This document shows positions 1-7,906 of a stretch of 64,000 nt of DNA, in pieces (the first letter of the stretch is position 1; each line of letters starts with the position of its first letter). The notes under the pieces were generated by a model. The model did not search any database. It had not been told where the DNA came from and saw only the letters and a list, made by a program, of their open reading frames with translations. The DNA comes from Lysobacter sp. ISL-50 (GTDB lineage Bacteria; Pseudomonadota; Gammaproteobacteria; Xanthomonadales; Xanthomonadaceae), in the NCBI RefSeq assembly GCF_018612875.1, contig NZ_JAGGRI010000007.1, positions 62,001-126,000 on the forward strand. The letters run 5' to 3'. The translations under genes and the position numbers were made by a program.

Positions 1-405
1 GCCTCGGTGTGGCGCATCGGCTGGTACAACATGGCCTATCTGGTCGTGGTGTCGGTGCTGTTCTTCGCCTTCCCGCATCAACTGGTGGCGTTCTTCACCG
101 ACGATGCGAAGGTGGTCGCGATCGGCGCGCAGTGGCTGCGCATCCTGTCGTACTCGTTCTTCATCTACGGCTGGTGGATGGTGACGGTGCAGGCCTTCAA
201 CGGCGCCGGCGACACGATGACGCCGACCAAGATCAACGTGGTGTTCTTCTGGCTGATCCAGATTCCGCTGTCCTACGTGCTGGCCGTCACCCTGAACTGG
301 CAACACTCGGGCGTGTTCTGGGGCGTGTTCGTGTCCGAGACGTCCGTGGGCGTGTTCACGCTATGGCTGTTCACGCGCGGGCGGTGGAAGTCGGCGCAGG
401 TGTAG
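1..405 (+). CDS. MATE family efflux transporter, C-terminal part
   Basis: The gene enters from the left edge, so only the last 134 or so residues are visible. They form hydrophobic helices typical of the C-terminal half of a multidrug and toxic compound extrusion (MATE/NorM-like) exporter, including the stretch 'VQAFNGAGDTMTPTKIN', which matches the conserved 'GAGdt..p' loop of the family. Members are inner-membrane antiporters that export cationic drugs using Na+ or H+. The reading frame runs upstream of the GTG at position 7, so no start can be assigned. The substrate cannot be told from this fragment. Confidence 0.85.
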   Translation, partial: ASVWRIGWYNMAYLVVVSVLFFAFPHQLVAFFTDDAKVVAIGAQWLRILSYSFFIYGWWMVTVQAFNGAGDTMTPTKINVVFFWLIQIPLSYVLAVTLNWQHSGVFWGVFVSETSVGVFTLWLFTRGRWKSAQV

Positions 406-415
406 ACGCGCCGGG

Positions 416-859
416 CTATTCCGGCGCGCTGTCCGGCGACTGCGACCATTCCACTTCGAGCTGGCGGAACTGGCCGGGGAACAACTCGCCGGGCACCGAT
501 GCGATCCGAAACTGTCCGTGCCGCAAAATGGCCTGCGCGCCGAGCCGGCCGATGCCGGTATCGACCAGCGCTTCCAGTTCGGTATAGCGCGGGTCGTAGT
601 GGCCGTGCCGGGGATGCGATTCGGGGCTCTGCCGTCCGGCCTTGGCCTCGGCTTCCCAGCGCTGCCAGATCGCCCAGTGCTCGCGCGCCCAGGCGAAGGT
701 CTCCGCATCGAGCGGGGTCAGGGTGAAGACCTCGGCGTATTCGAGATGCTCCGGATCGAAGGCGCAGACGAAGTAATGCGGCCGGCCGGCGTGATCGGCG
801 ATGCCCGTGCGGGGGCCGTCGTCGTAGTCCCAGGTCATGTGGATGGGTTCGTAGGCCAT
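416..859 (-). CDS. Hypothetical protein, 147 aa
   Basis: A soluble, acidic protein with many aromatic residues (WAREHWAIWQRWEAEAKAG in the middle) and no signal peptide or membrane segment. Codon use is typical of the window, with strong GC at third positions, which supports real coding. No family was recognised. It ends 10 bases from the convergent MATE gene. The small membrane-protein gene lies 24 bases upstream on the same strand, so the two may be co-transcribed. No clear Shine-Dalgarno sequence was seen in front of the ATG. Confidence 0.7.
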   Translation of the reverse strand: MAYEPIHMTWDYDDGPRTGIADHAGRPHYFVCAFDPEHLEYAEVFTLTPLDAETFAWAREHWAIWQRWEAEAKAGRQSPESHPRHGHYDPRYTELEALVDTGIGRLGAQAILRHGQFRIASVPGELFPGQFRQLEVEWSQSPDSAPE

Positions 860-883
860 GAGCTCGAAGGTCGGGGGAGGGGA

Positions 884-1114
884 TCAGGCGACCGGGCCGG
901 GATGCCCGATCGCGACGGCGAACGCCACCAGTATCCAAAAACCGATGCCGACCACCAAGCACAGATCGTCGTTGGGCGGGGTGCGCCGATAGAACGGCCA
1001 CAGCACCACGCGGCCGGTGCCGTACATCAACCACTCGACGATCAGCTCGAACGCCATGCGCGCGACGAATCGCAACGCGGCGCCGGCCAGTTCCACTACG
1101 GCATCCAATGCCAT
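884..1114 (-). CDS. Small membrane protein, 76 aa
   Basis: The start was placed at the internal ATG (1112-1114) because a strong ribosome-binding site (CAGGAGG) sits just upstream; the longer reading to 1207 has none. The N-terminal half is amphipathic (VVELAGAALRFVARMAFELI). The C-terminal half has one clear transmembrane segment at about residues 52-71, preceded by a basic-aromatic patch (WPFYRR). No family function was recognised. It is probably an inner-membrane protein. Confidence 0.7.
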   Translation of the reverse strand: MALDAVVELAGAALRFVARMAFELIVEWLMYGTGRVVLWPFYRRTPPNDDLCLVVGIGFWILVAFAVAIGHPGPVA

Positions 1115-1178
1115 CTTGCCTCCTGTACTCAAAACCCGCGGCGCGAGCGGCCGTGAACCGGCCGATGTTCCCGCGGAA

Positions 1179-1529
1179 TCAGCGATCGGTCCACACCGCC
1201 AGTTCATGGCCGCTGGGATCGGTGAAATGGAAGCGCCGACCGCCCGGGAATTCCAGTTGAGCGGTGATCGCGCCGCCGGCGGCTTCGACGCGGCGCTGCG
1301 CGTCGGCCAGGTCGTCGGCGTAGATCACCACCAGCGCGCCGCCCGGGCGCGGAGCGCTTTGGCGGTGGAAGCCGCCCTTCATGCGGCCGTCGTTGAATTC
1401 GCAGTAGTCCGGGCCGTAATCGGTGAAGGTCCAGCCGAACGCGGCGCCGTAGAAGGCCTTGGTCGCGGCGATGTCGGCGACGGCGAATTCGAGGTAGTCC
1501 AGGCGCAGATTGCGGTCGGAAGCGGTCAT
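1179..1529 (-). CDS. VOC (glyoxalase-like) family protein, 116 aa
   Basis: The sequence has the beta-alpha-beta-beta-beta pattern of the vicinal-oxygen-chelate fold: 'LDYLEFAVADIAATKAFYGAAFGW' near the N-terminus (residues 9-32) and 'FHFTDPSGHELAVWTD' at the end, the usual metal-binding strand. Members include glyoxalases, dioxygenases and resistance proteins, so the substrate is unknown. The start MTASDRN gives the normal one-domain length of about 116 residues; the longer open frame upstream has no support. Confidence 0.85.
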   Translation of the reverse strand: MTASDRNLRLDYLEFAVADIAATKAFYGAAFGWTFTDYGPDYCEFNDGRMKGGFHRQSAPRPGGALVVIYADDLADAQRRVEAAGGAITAQLEFPGGRRFHFTDPSGHELAVWTDR

Positions 1530-1672
1530 GCGGGAATCCTTGAGCGGATGCGGAATGCCGGGATCGGAACGGATACGGTCAGCGCCGCGGCCGGCGGGAT
1601 CGGGATCGCCGGCGGCGGACGCGAGCGCGGGCCGAAGCGAACATGCCGGCGATGATAGCGACGGGCGCGAAC

Positions 1673-1703
1673 GAAAAGGGCCGCCGTCGCCGGCAGCCCT
1701 TTC
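1673..1703 (-). terminator. Rho-independent-type terminator of the CsgG-like gene
   Basis: On the minus strand AAGGGC and GCCG pair with CGGC and GCCCTT around a GCGA loop, and the hairpin is followed by TTTTCG. It lies about 25 bases past the stop codon of the CsgG-like gene. The T-tract is short. Confidence 0.5.
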
Positions 1704-1728
1704 GCGCGTTGCTACCCGCGGCGATGGA

Positions 1729-2694
1729 TTACTTCGACAACTCCAGCGCCAGCGAAGACACCCAGCCCTTGTTGCCGAGTTCGTCCTCGACTTCCCACAT
1801 TGCGCCATGCTTGTTGCCGGTGGGGTAGAGCATCATGCCCGGGTCGAGCGGACGTACCACCTTGCCGGCGCCGTTGGAATTGGCGAACAGACGCGCGGAT
1901 TTGACCACCGTGACCGCCTGTTGCGAATTCGACGCCGACGGGTTGTCCGACAGGCCGCCGAGTTGGCCGACCAGATCGGTGTAGGCCTGCAGATAGGCCA
2001 TCGTGATGACCTGGCCGACTTCGGTGTTGGCGTAACCCGACACGCCCGCGCTGCCCAGGCCGCTGCTGCCCCACAACGCGCCGCTGCCGCCGAAGCCGAT
2101 GTCGGTCTTCTTGGCGCTGCCTTCGGCCATCGCGACCTGCTCGGAGGAGCGCACGTCGGTCACGGTCAGCACGACGTCGGCGGTCTTCTTGTTGAAGTTG
2201 AGATTGCCGGCGACCTGGCCGGCCTTGCCGCCGATCAGACCGCCGAGCAGGCCGCCGATCGCGTTGCCGCCGGCGTTGCTGTTCTTGGAGATCAGGTCGG
2301 GCACCAGCACGTAGTCGGCGGCGCGGATCTGGCCCTTGCCGATGTTCGACTTGTTGCGCAGCTGGCCGCCAGAGGACAGTTCGCGTTCGCGCATCGCCAT
2401 GTCCATGCCGGCGCCGCGGTCGACCAGGGTGAAGCAGCGCGACTTCTGCACGAACACCTTGATCAGCTTGCTCGGCGCGGGCAGTTGCTGGCCGCTCCAC
2501 CAGTTCACGGAGTCTTCCGGCTCGATCACCGAGATCGCGCCCAGATTCTTGGAGCAGGTCGGGATCTGGGTCATCTTCTCGGCGCGCAGGTCTTGAGCGC
2601 TCTTGCGCTGGGCCCAGCTCGGCGCGGCGCTCAGCGCCAGCCCTAAACCGATCATGCAGGCCGTGGCCTGAATTCCCCTAATTGCGGTCTTCAT
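1729..2694 (-). CDS. Secreted CsgG-like protein with C-terminal SH3-like domain
   Basis: This 321-residue protein begins with a Sec signal peptide (about residues 1-28, ending APSWAQ). The middle resembles the CsgG/HfaB family of periplasmic or outer-membrane assembly factors: a 'SRCFTLVDRGAGMDMAMRER' segment, then 'ADYVLVPDLISKN', a glycine-rich hairpin (GGLLGGLIGGKAGQVAGN), and 'VVLTVTDVRSSEQVAMAEG'. The last 65 residues look like a bacterial SH3 fold (KSARLFANSNGAGKVVRPLDP ... WEVEDELGNKGWVSS), often a peptidoglycan-binding module. No lipobox is present, unlike true CsgG. No curli-type genes lie nearby. The role is inferred to be at the cell envelope. Confidence 0.75.
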   Translation of the reverse strand: MKTAIRGIQATACMIGLGLALSAAPSWAQRKSAQDLRAEKMTQIPTCSKNLGAISVIEPEDSVNWWSGQQLPAPSKLIKVFVQKSRCFTLVDRGAGMDMAMRERELSSGGQLRNKSNIGKGQIRAADYVLVPDLISKNSNAGGNAIGGLLGGLIGGKAGQVAGNLNFNKKTADVVLTVTDVRSSEQVAMAEGSAKKTDIGFGGSGALWGSSGLGSAGVSGYANTEVGQVITMAYLQAYTDLVGQLGGLSDNPSASNSQQAVTVVKSARLFANSNGAGKVVRPLDPGMMLYPTGNKHGAMWEVEDELGNKGWVSSLALELSK

Positions 2695-3040
2695 CGTCAG
2701 TTCGTTCCTTCAAACAGCTTTCCTGAAAGCCGCGGCCGTTGCGGGCGCGGCGCCTGTCGGAGTCCGTCGTCTACTGCGGCCTCGCTGCACAGGACAGCGG
2801 GAGGTCGGCCGAAGCTCCCCAGACGGATTCAGGCCGGTTGCGCTGGCCTGAGAGTGGACTCACTGCGCAATAATAACGTGATAGAAGTCATTTTCAGGAC
2901 GCTTGCTGGCATTACAGACCGACGGCGGCGGTCCCGGCGCGGTCGCCGGCGCCGCCGAGGCCGATCCGGTCGCCGGCGCAGCACCTGCGACCGGCCTGCG
3001 CGATCCTGGCGACCCGCTCCAGCCCAGCCGACCGACGCCC
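2695..3040. promoter_or_regulatory. Divergent intergenic region
   Basis: This 346-base stretch separates the CsgG-like gene (minus) from the AAA ATPase gene (plus) and should hold promoters for both. The only AT-rich pocket is at about 2865-2900 (AATAATAACGTGATAGAAG), a plausible promoter for the ATPase. The rest is GC-rich and shows no convincing gene or hairpin. Confidence 0.4.
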
Positions 3041-4201
3041 ATGCTCACCACCCTGGCCATCGCCAACTACCGTTCCCTGCGCGAGCTGGTCGTGCCGATG
3101 GCGCGGCTCAACGTGGTCACCGGCGCCAACGGCAGCGGCAAGTCCAACCTCTACCGCGCCCTGCGCCTGCTGGCGGAAACCGCGCAGGGTGGGGTGGTGC
3201 CGGCATTGGCGCGCGAGGGCGGGCTGCAATCGACGCTGTGGGCCGGGCCGGAGACGATCAGCGCGCGCATGAAGCGCGGCGAAGTGCCGATCCAGGGCGG
3301 CCCGCGCAACGAGCCGATGGCCTTGCGCCTGGGTTTCGCCGGCGACGAGTACGGTTACGCGATCGATCTGGGCCTGCCGACGCCGAGCCGGTCGATGTTC
3401 GGCGACGATCCGCAGATCAAGCGCGAGGCGATCTGGAGCGGCCCGTTCCTGCGCAGTTCCAATCTGCTGGTGGATCGGCGCGGGGCGATGGCGCGGGTGC
3501 GCGACGGCCGTAGCTGGCGCGTCGCCGCCGAGCATCTGAGTTCGTTCGAGAGCCTGTTCGCGCAGCTCGCCGACCCGCGCGCGGCGCCGGAAGTGCTGAG
3601 CCTGCGCGAAACCATCCGCGGCTGGCGTTTTTACGATCACTTCCGCAGCGACACGCGGGCGCCGGCGCGCCAGCCGCAGTTGGGCACGCGCACGCCGGTG
3701 CTGAGCCACGACGGCCGCGATCTGGCGGCGGCGTGGCAGACCATCGTCGAGATCGGCGACCCGCGCGCGCTGGCCGCGGCGGTGGACGACGCGTTCCCCG
3801 GCGCGCAGGTCGCGGTGATCGGCGAAGGCGGGCGCTTCGCCCTGGAGTTCTCCCAGCACGGCTTGTTGCGGCCGTTGTCGGCGGCGGAATTGTCCGACGG
3901 CACCTTGCGTTATCTGTTGTGGATCGCCGCCCTGCACACGCCGCGGCCGCCGCCGCTGATGGTGCTCAACGAACCCGAGACCAGCCTGCATCCGGATCTG
4001 TTGCCGGCGCTGGCGCGATTGATCGCCCACGCCTCCAGGCGCAGCCAGGTGTGGGTGGTGTCGCATGCCTCGCGGTTGATTTCGGCGTTGGAAGAGGAGC
4101 CGGAGTGCAACAGCGTGCATCTGCACAAGGAATTCAGCCAGACCGCGATTGTCGGGCAGGGGATGCTGGATGCGCCGGCGTGGTATTGGCCGGAGCGGTG
4201 A
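3041..4201 (+). CDS. AAA family ATPase (AAA15/OLD-like), orphan
   Basis: A 386-residue protein of the ABC/SMC-like ATPase class. It starts 'LTTLAIANYRSLRELVVPM', typical of this family, followed by Walker A GANGSGKSN (residues 28-36), a Walker B-like 'VLNEPETSLHP' (308-318) and the H-loop 'SHAS' (about 341). The signature-like 'LSDGTLRYLLWIAAL' precedes Walker B. No nuclease (TOPRIM) or HNH domain is fused and no partner gene adjoins it, although relatives often work in phage defence or DNA repair. The start was placed at this ATG because homology begins there; the 46-residue upstream extension is low-complexity. Function is not assigned. Confidence 0.85.
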   Translation: MLTTLAIANYRSLRELVVPMARLNVVTGANGSGKSNLYRALRLLAETAQGGVVPALAREGGLQSTLWAGPETISARMKRGEVPIQGGPRNEPMALRLGFAGDEYGYAIDLGLPTPSRSMFGDDPQIKREAIWSGPFLRSSNLLVDRRGAMARVRDGRSWRVAAEHLSSFESLFAQLADPRAAPEVLSLRETIRGWRFYDHFRSDTRAPARQPQLGTRTPVLSHDGRDLAAAWQTIVEIGDPRALAAAVDDAFPGAQVAVIGEGGRFALEFSQHGLLRPLSAAELSDGTLRYLLWIAALHTPRPPPLMVLNEPETSLHPDLLPALARLIAHASRRSQVWVVSHASRLISALEEEPECNSVHLHKEFSQTAIVGQGMLDAPAWYWPER

Positions 4202-4228
4202 GTTGGGCAGCTGCGCCGCGACATGCAG

Positions 4229-4348
4229 TTCCCCCCTTTGAAAAAGGGGGCTAGGGGGGATTTGCTGTTGCTCTTGATCGGACGCGTTGAATCGTCGACT
4301 GCGTGAAAAGCGAATCCCCCCTAGCCCCCTTTTTCAAAGGGGGGAACA
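4229..4348. repeat. Repeat family A, inverted pair
   Basis: Two copies of a palindromic unit with core CCCCCTTTGAAAAAGGGGG, followed on one side by CTAGGGGGGATT, face each other (4231-4262 and 4312-4345) with about 50 bases between them. The same unit recurs near 29.5, 32.8, 60.0 and 61.3 kb, always between genes, as expected of REP/BIME elements. It lies between the convergent ATPase and LysR genes and could also act as a transcription terminator. Confidence 0.8.
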
Positions 4349-4367
4349 GTTGCGTGGCTCAGCTAGC

Positions 4368-5306
4368 TCAAGCCGCCTCGCGCAACCGCACCCCATCCAA
4401 CCCCACCAGCGCCGGAATCCGCTCCACCAGCAGATCGATCGCCGCGCGCGTGCGCAGCGGCAAGTAATGGGTGTGCGGCCAGATCGCGCTGATGCGGCTG
4501 CCGACGACGCGATCGGCGTGCATGACCATCTGCAATTCACCGCTGCGCACGTAACGGCTCAGCAGCCAGCACGGCAGCATCGCCAGGCCGGCGCCGGCGA
4601 TGGCGGCGTCGGCGATCGCCTGCAAGTCGTCGAAGCGCAGCCGCGCCTGCACGTCGGGTTCGCGCACCTCGCCGTTGGCGTCGCGCAGGCGCCAGGACAC
4701 GTTCTGGCCGTGACGGCCGTAGATCACCGCGTCGTGGCCGCGGAAATCGTCCACATCGCGCGGCAGTCCGCACCGCGCCAGATACTCGGGCGCGGCGCAG
4801 ATGCCCAGGTTCTCTTCGGTGAGCCGGCGCGCGGCCAGGGTGGCGCTGTCGGGCAGGCGGCCGATGCGGATGCCCAGGTCGTAGCCTTCCTCGACCAGAT
4901 CCACCACGCGGTCGTTGAACGACAGGTCGATGTCGAGCTTGGGATGACGGCGCGCCAATTCCAGGATCACCGGCGCCACGCAGTGCCGGCCGAACAACAC
5001 CGGTGCGCTGATCCGCAGCCGCCCGCTGGGCTCGCGCCGGCTGGTGTCGAGCGCGGCTTCGGCGGCGTCGAGTTCGGCCAGCGCTTTGACGCAGCGTTCG
5101 TAATAGGCCTGACCGTCGTCGGTCAGGCTCTGACGGCGCGTGCTGCGATGGAACAGGCGCGCGCCGAGTTGCTGTTCGAGCCGGGCGATGCGCTTGCCGA
5201 TCGCCGAACGGGTCACGCCCAGGCGGTCGGCGGCGACGGCGAAGCTGCCGGCTTCGGCGGACTGGACGAAGGCGACGATACCGAGCAGGCGATCGTTCAT
5301 GGCCAT
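4368..5306 (-). CDS. LysR family transcriptional regulator
   Basis: A 312-residue LysR regulator. The N-terminal winged helix is clear (FVQSAEAGSFAVAADRLGVT, then SAIGKRIARLEQQLGARLFHRSTR) and is followed by a periplasmic-binding-like effector domain (GRLRISAPVLFGRHCVAPVI). The start ATG at 5304-5306 (MAMNDR) has an AGGA ribosome-binding site 6 bases upstream; the longer frame does not. It is divergent from a zinc-type alcohol dehydrogenase gene 144 bases away, the classical layout in which the regulator controls its neighbour. Two dyads in the gap look like its binding sites. Confidence 0.9.
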   Translation of the reverse strand: MAMNDRLLGIVAFVQSAEAGSFAVAADRLGVTRSAIGKRIARLEQQLGARLFHRSTRRQSLTDDGQAYYERCVKALAELDAAEAALDTSRREPSGRLRISAPVLFGRHCVAPVILELARRHPKLDIDLSFNDRVVDLVEEGYDLGIRIGRLPDSATLAARRLTEENLGICAAPEYLARCGLPRDVDDFRGHDAVIYGRHGQNVSWRLRDANGEVREPDVQARLRFDDLQAIADAAIAGAGLAMLPCWLLSRYVRSGELQMVMHADRVVGSRISAIWPHTHYLPLRTRAAIDLLVERIPALVGLDGVRLREAA

Positions 5307-5330
5307 ATTGGTTCCTGAGGCGCTACAAAG

Positions 5331-5384
5331 AGTGGATTGAATATAGCCACTAACGAATCTGTGGCGACGATATCTTAGCGCCAC
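5331..5384. promoter_or_regulatory. Two candidate LysR-binding dyads
   Basis: AGTGG-N11-CCACT spans 5331-5351 and GTGGCG-N12-CGCCAC spans 5361-5384. Their centres are about 31 bases apart, three helical turns, like the recognition and activation sites of LysR regulators. They lie between the divergent LysR gene (start 5306) and the MDR gene (start 5451). Confidence 0.45.
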
Positions 5385-5450
5385 TCGCCCGGGGCGGCGC
5401 TACCCCTCGCCGCCCGGGGCCCGTCCTCATCGTTTGTCCAGGAGATTCCC

Positions 5451-6467
5451 ATGAAGGCTTTTCGTATCCGCAGCGGCGCAGGCATCGGCACGCTGGCGTT
5501 GTCAGAGTCCCCGTCCGCGGCGCTGGCGCCGGGCCAGGTGCGGGTGAAAGTGCGCGCGGCGTCGTTGAACTTCCGCGATCTGATGATCGCCGAAGGCAGC
5601 TACCCGGCCGATGCCGAGAATCCGGCGATCCCGGGCTCCGACGCGGTCGGCGAAATCGTCGAAGTCGGGCCGGCGGCCAGCCGCTGGCGCGTCGGCGACC
5701 GCGTCGCCACCAGTTTCTTCCCGTACTGGCACCACGGCGCGGCGACGCCGCACAACACCCGCGACGCGCTCGGCGCGGTCGCCGATGGCGTGCTGGCGGA
5801 GGAAATCGTGATCTCGCAGGATTCCGTGTTCGCCGTGCCCGAGCACCTGGACGACGCCCAGGCCGCGACCCTGTCCTGCGCCGGCGTGACCGCCTGGAAC
5901 GCGTTGTTCGTGGAAGCCAGACTGCAGCCGGGCCAGAGCGTGCTGCTGCTGGGCACCGGCGGCGTGTCGATCTGGGGACTGCAACTGGCCAAGGCCGCCG
6001 GCCTGGAAACCATCATCACTTCCTCAAGCGACGACAAGCTCGAACGCGCCAAGGCCCTGGGCGCCAGCGCCACCGTCAACTACCGCACCCATCCGCAATG
6101 GCAGGACGAAGTGCGCAAGCTCAGCGGCGGCCGCGGCGTGGACGCGGTGCTGGAAGTCGGCGGCAAGGGCACCTTGCAGCGCTCGATCGACGCGGCGGCG
6201 ATGAACGGCACCATCGCCATCATCGGCGGCGTCAGCGGTTTCGCCGGCGAATTCAACCCCTTCGCGCTGATCACCGGCGCCAAGCGCCTGTCGGGCATCT
6301 TCGTCGGCAGCCGCGGCATGGGCGAGGATCTGTCGCGCTTCGTCGGCGTGAACAAGATCGCGCCGGTGGTGGACCGGGTGTTCGATTTCGAACAAACGCC
6401 GGCCGCGTACGAGTACCTCAAGAGCGGCGCGCACTTCGGCAAGGTGGTGATCCGGGTCGCGCGCTGA
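5451..6467 (+). CDS. MDR family NAD(P)-dependent alcohol dehydrogenase/quinone oxidoreductase
   Basis: A 338-residue medium-chain dehydrogenase/reductase. The GroES-like N-terminal half carries 'SLNFRDLMIAEGSYP' and 'IPGSDAVGEIVEVGP', and the Rossmann half carries 'SVLLLGTGGVSIWGLQLAKAAG' in place of the usual GxGGVG. The catalytic-zinc cysteine of classical alcohol dehydrogenases is replaced by the 'NFRDLM' form, as in quinone-oxidoreductase-like members. An AGGAG site precedes the ATG. It is probably controlled by the divergent LysR gene. The substrate is unknown. Confidence 0.88.
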   Translation: MKAFRIRSGAGIGTLALSESPSAALAPGQVRVKVRAASLNFRDLMIAEGSYPADAENPAIPGSDAVGEIVEVGPAASRWRVGDRVATSFFPYWHHGAATPHNTRDALGAVADGVLAEEIVISQDSVFAVPEHLDDAQAATLSCAGVTAWNALFVEARLQPGQSVLLLGTGGVSIWGLQLAKAAGLETIITSSSDDKLERAKALGASATVNYRTHPQWQDEVRKLSGGRGVDAVLEVGGKGTLQRSIDAAAMNGTIAIIGGVSGFAGEFNPFALITGAKRLSGIFVGSRGMGEDLSRFVGVNKIAPVVDRVFDFEQTPAAYEYLKSGAHFGKVVIRVAR

Positions 6468-6584
6468 GGGTTCGGCGCCGCGCATCGCGTCATGGCCGCC
6501 GTGCGACTTTCCGACGATGTCGCCGACCGCCGAGTCGTGCGATCTTGCCGCGATAGCCTCCGAACCCGCATCGAGCCCGCCGCA

Positions 6585-7142
6585 ATGAACGCCCCCCGCA
6601 CCGTCGCCACCGATCTGCCCACCCGTATCCGCCGCGCCGAGCCGTCCGATGTCGGCGCCCTCGCGCTGGCCGGCGCGGCCACGTTCCTGGAATCCTTCGC
6701 CGGCATTCTCGACGGCCGCGACATCGTCGAGCACTGCCGCCTGCAACACGCGCCGTCGGTGTACGCCGACTGGCTGGCCGACGGCGCGGTCGCCGCGTGG
6801 CTGGCCGAAACCGTCTCGCCCCCGGCGCCGGTGGGCTATGCGGTGATCGCGCCGCCCAGGCTGCCCTTGGACGATCTGAGCGAGACCGACCTGGAGCTCA
6901 AGCGCATCTACCTGCTGTCGCGATTCCACGGCGGCGGCGTCGGCCGCGAACTGATGAACCACGCCATCGCCGAATCGCGCGCCCGCGGCGCGCGCCGCCT
7001 GCTGCTGGGCGTGTACTCGGGCAATGCGCGCGCGCTGGCGTTCTACGCGCGCAACGGCTTCGTCAAGGTCGGCGACCGCCGTTTCCAGGTCGGCGGCAAT
7101 ATCTACGACGACGACGTGCTGGCCCTGGACCTGCGCGCGTGA
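6585..7142 (+). CDS. GNAT family N-acetyltransferase
   Basis: A 185-residue GNAT protein. It starts with the typical 'IRRAEPSDVGALALAGAATF'. The acetyl-CoA loop is 'LLSRFHGGGVGRELMNHAI', close to the Q/RxxGxG/A consensus, and the final strand-helix is 'NARALAFYARNGFVKVGDRRF'. It acetylates an unknown small molecule or peptide N-terminus. Its stop overlaps the start of the next acetyltransferase by four bases (GTGA), so the two are translationally coupled. Confidence 0.85.
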   Translation: MNAPRTVATDLPTRIRRAEPSDVGALALAGAATFLESFAGILDGRDIVEHCRLQHAPSVYADWLADGAVAAWLAETVSPPAPVGYAVIAPPRLPLDDLSETDLELKRIYLLSRFHGGGVGRELMNHAIAESRARGARRLLLGVYSGNARALAFYARNGFVKVGDRRFQVGGNIYDDDVLALDLRA

Positions 7143-7681
7143 GCGTAGCGGTCGCGCCGTTGCGCGCCGCGCATCTGCAGGCCGCGCTGGCGTTCGACGC
7201 CAGCTTCCTGGTCGATTCGCGCCTGAGCCTGCACGCGCACGACGGCGCGATCGGTTTCGACATCGTGCCGGTGCCGCCTTACCGCAAGCGTTACGACGAT
7301 GCCATCGGTGTCGAGGAACTGCGCGAATACCTCGACGGTGAAGAGTGCGCGGCGTTCGTCGCGCTCAACGCCGATGCGGTGATCGGCCGGCTGTTGCTGT
7401 CGCGCAGTTGGAACGGTTACGCGTTGATCGACGATATCGCCGTGGATGCCGGCGCGCGCCGCGCCGGCGCCGGCTCGGCCCTGATCGATCGCGCCGTGGC
7501 CTGGGCGCGTGAACAGGCCCTGCCCGCAGTGATGCTGGAAACGCAGGACAACAATGTCGCCGCGTGCCGTTTCTATCAGCGCAAGGGCTTCGTGCTGGGC
7601 GGGTTCGACCGCTTCCACTATGCGCATGATGCGGCGTTGGTTCATGAAACGGCGCTTTTTTGGTATCAGGTGATCACCTAA
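7139..7681 (+). CDS. GNAT acetyltransferase, streptothricin-acetyltransferase-like
   Basis: A 180-residue GNAT protein with start GTG at 7139, inside the stop of the preceding gene. Residues near 'LIDDIAVDAGARRAGAGSALIDRAVAWA' form the coenzyme A loop, and 'LPAVMLETQDNNVAACRFYQRKGF' is the motif seen in Sat/SatA streptothricin acetyltransferases, as is 'FVLGGFDRFHY'. The acceptor is probably an amino group of an antibiotic or a lysine, by family resemblance only. The upstream open frame to 6797 is a shadow of the first GNAT gene. Confidence 0.82.
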   Translation: MSVAVAPLRAAHLQAALAFDASFLVDSRLSLHAHDGAIGFDIVPVPPYRKRYDDAIGVEELREYLDGEECAAFVALNADAVIGRLLLSRSWNGYALIDDIAVDAGARRAGAGSALIDRAVAWAREQALPAVMLETQDNNVAACRFYQRKGFVLGGFDRFHYAHDAALVHETALFWYQVIT

Positions 7682-7820
7682 AGTCAGTAAGAAAATATCG
7701 GTGAACTGATCGCGCGCGCGATGCATGTGTTCAAGTTATGCATGACTTCGCTGTGATCCCTCCACGGCATTCGACAACACGCTGATAGAGCGAATACCGG
7801 GTGCGCAAAATCACGATGAA

Positions 7821-7850
7821 TTGACATCGGTTTGTGCGCAATCCCGTTAG
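7821..7850 (+). promoter_or_regulatory. Candidate sigma-70 promoter for the GH75-like gene
   Basis: A perfect TTGACA (7821-7826) is followed, after about 17-18 bases, by a weak -10 (CCGTTAG). It lies 57 bases ahead of a gene with a strong AAGGAGG ribosome-binding site. The -10 match is poor. Confidence 0.4.
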
Positions 7851-7906
7851 CTTGAAGCAAGGCGCGATAGCGATCGCGCCGTTCGACCACGGCTAAGGAG
7901 GGAGCC

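Noticed and set aside
2903-3040. A 46-residue N-terminal extension of the AAA ATPase
   Set aside because: The extension is Ala/Gly/Pro low complexity, while family similarity begins exactly at the ATG at 3041.
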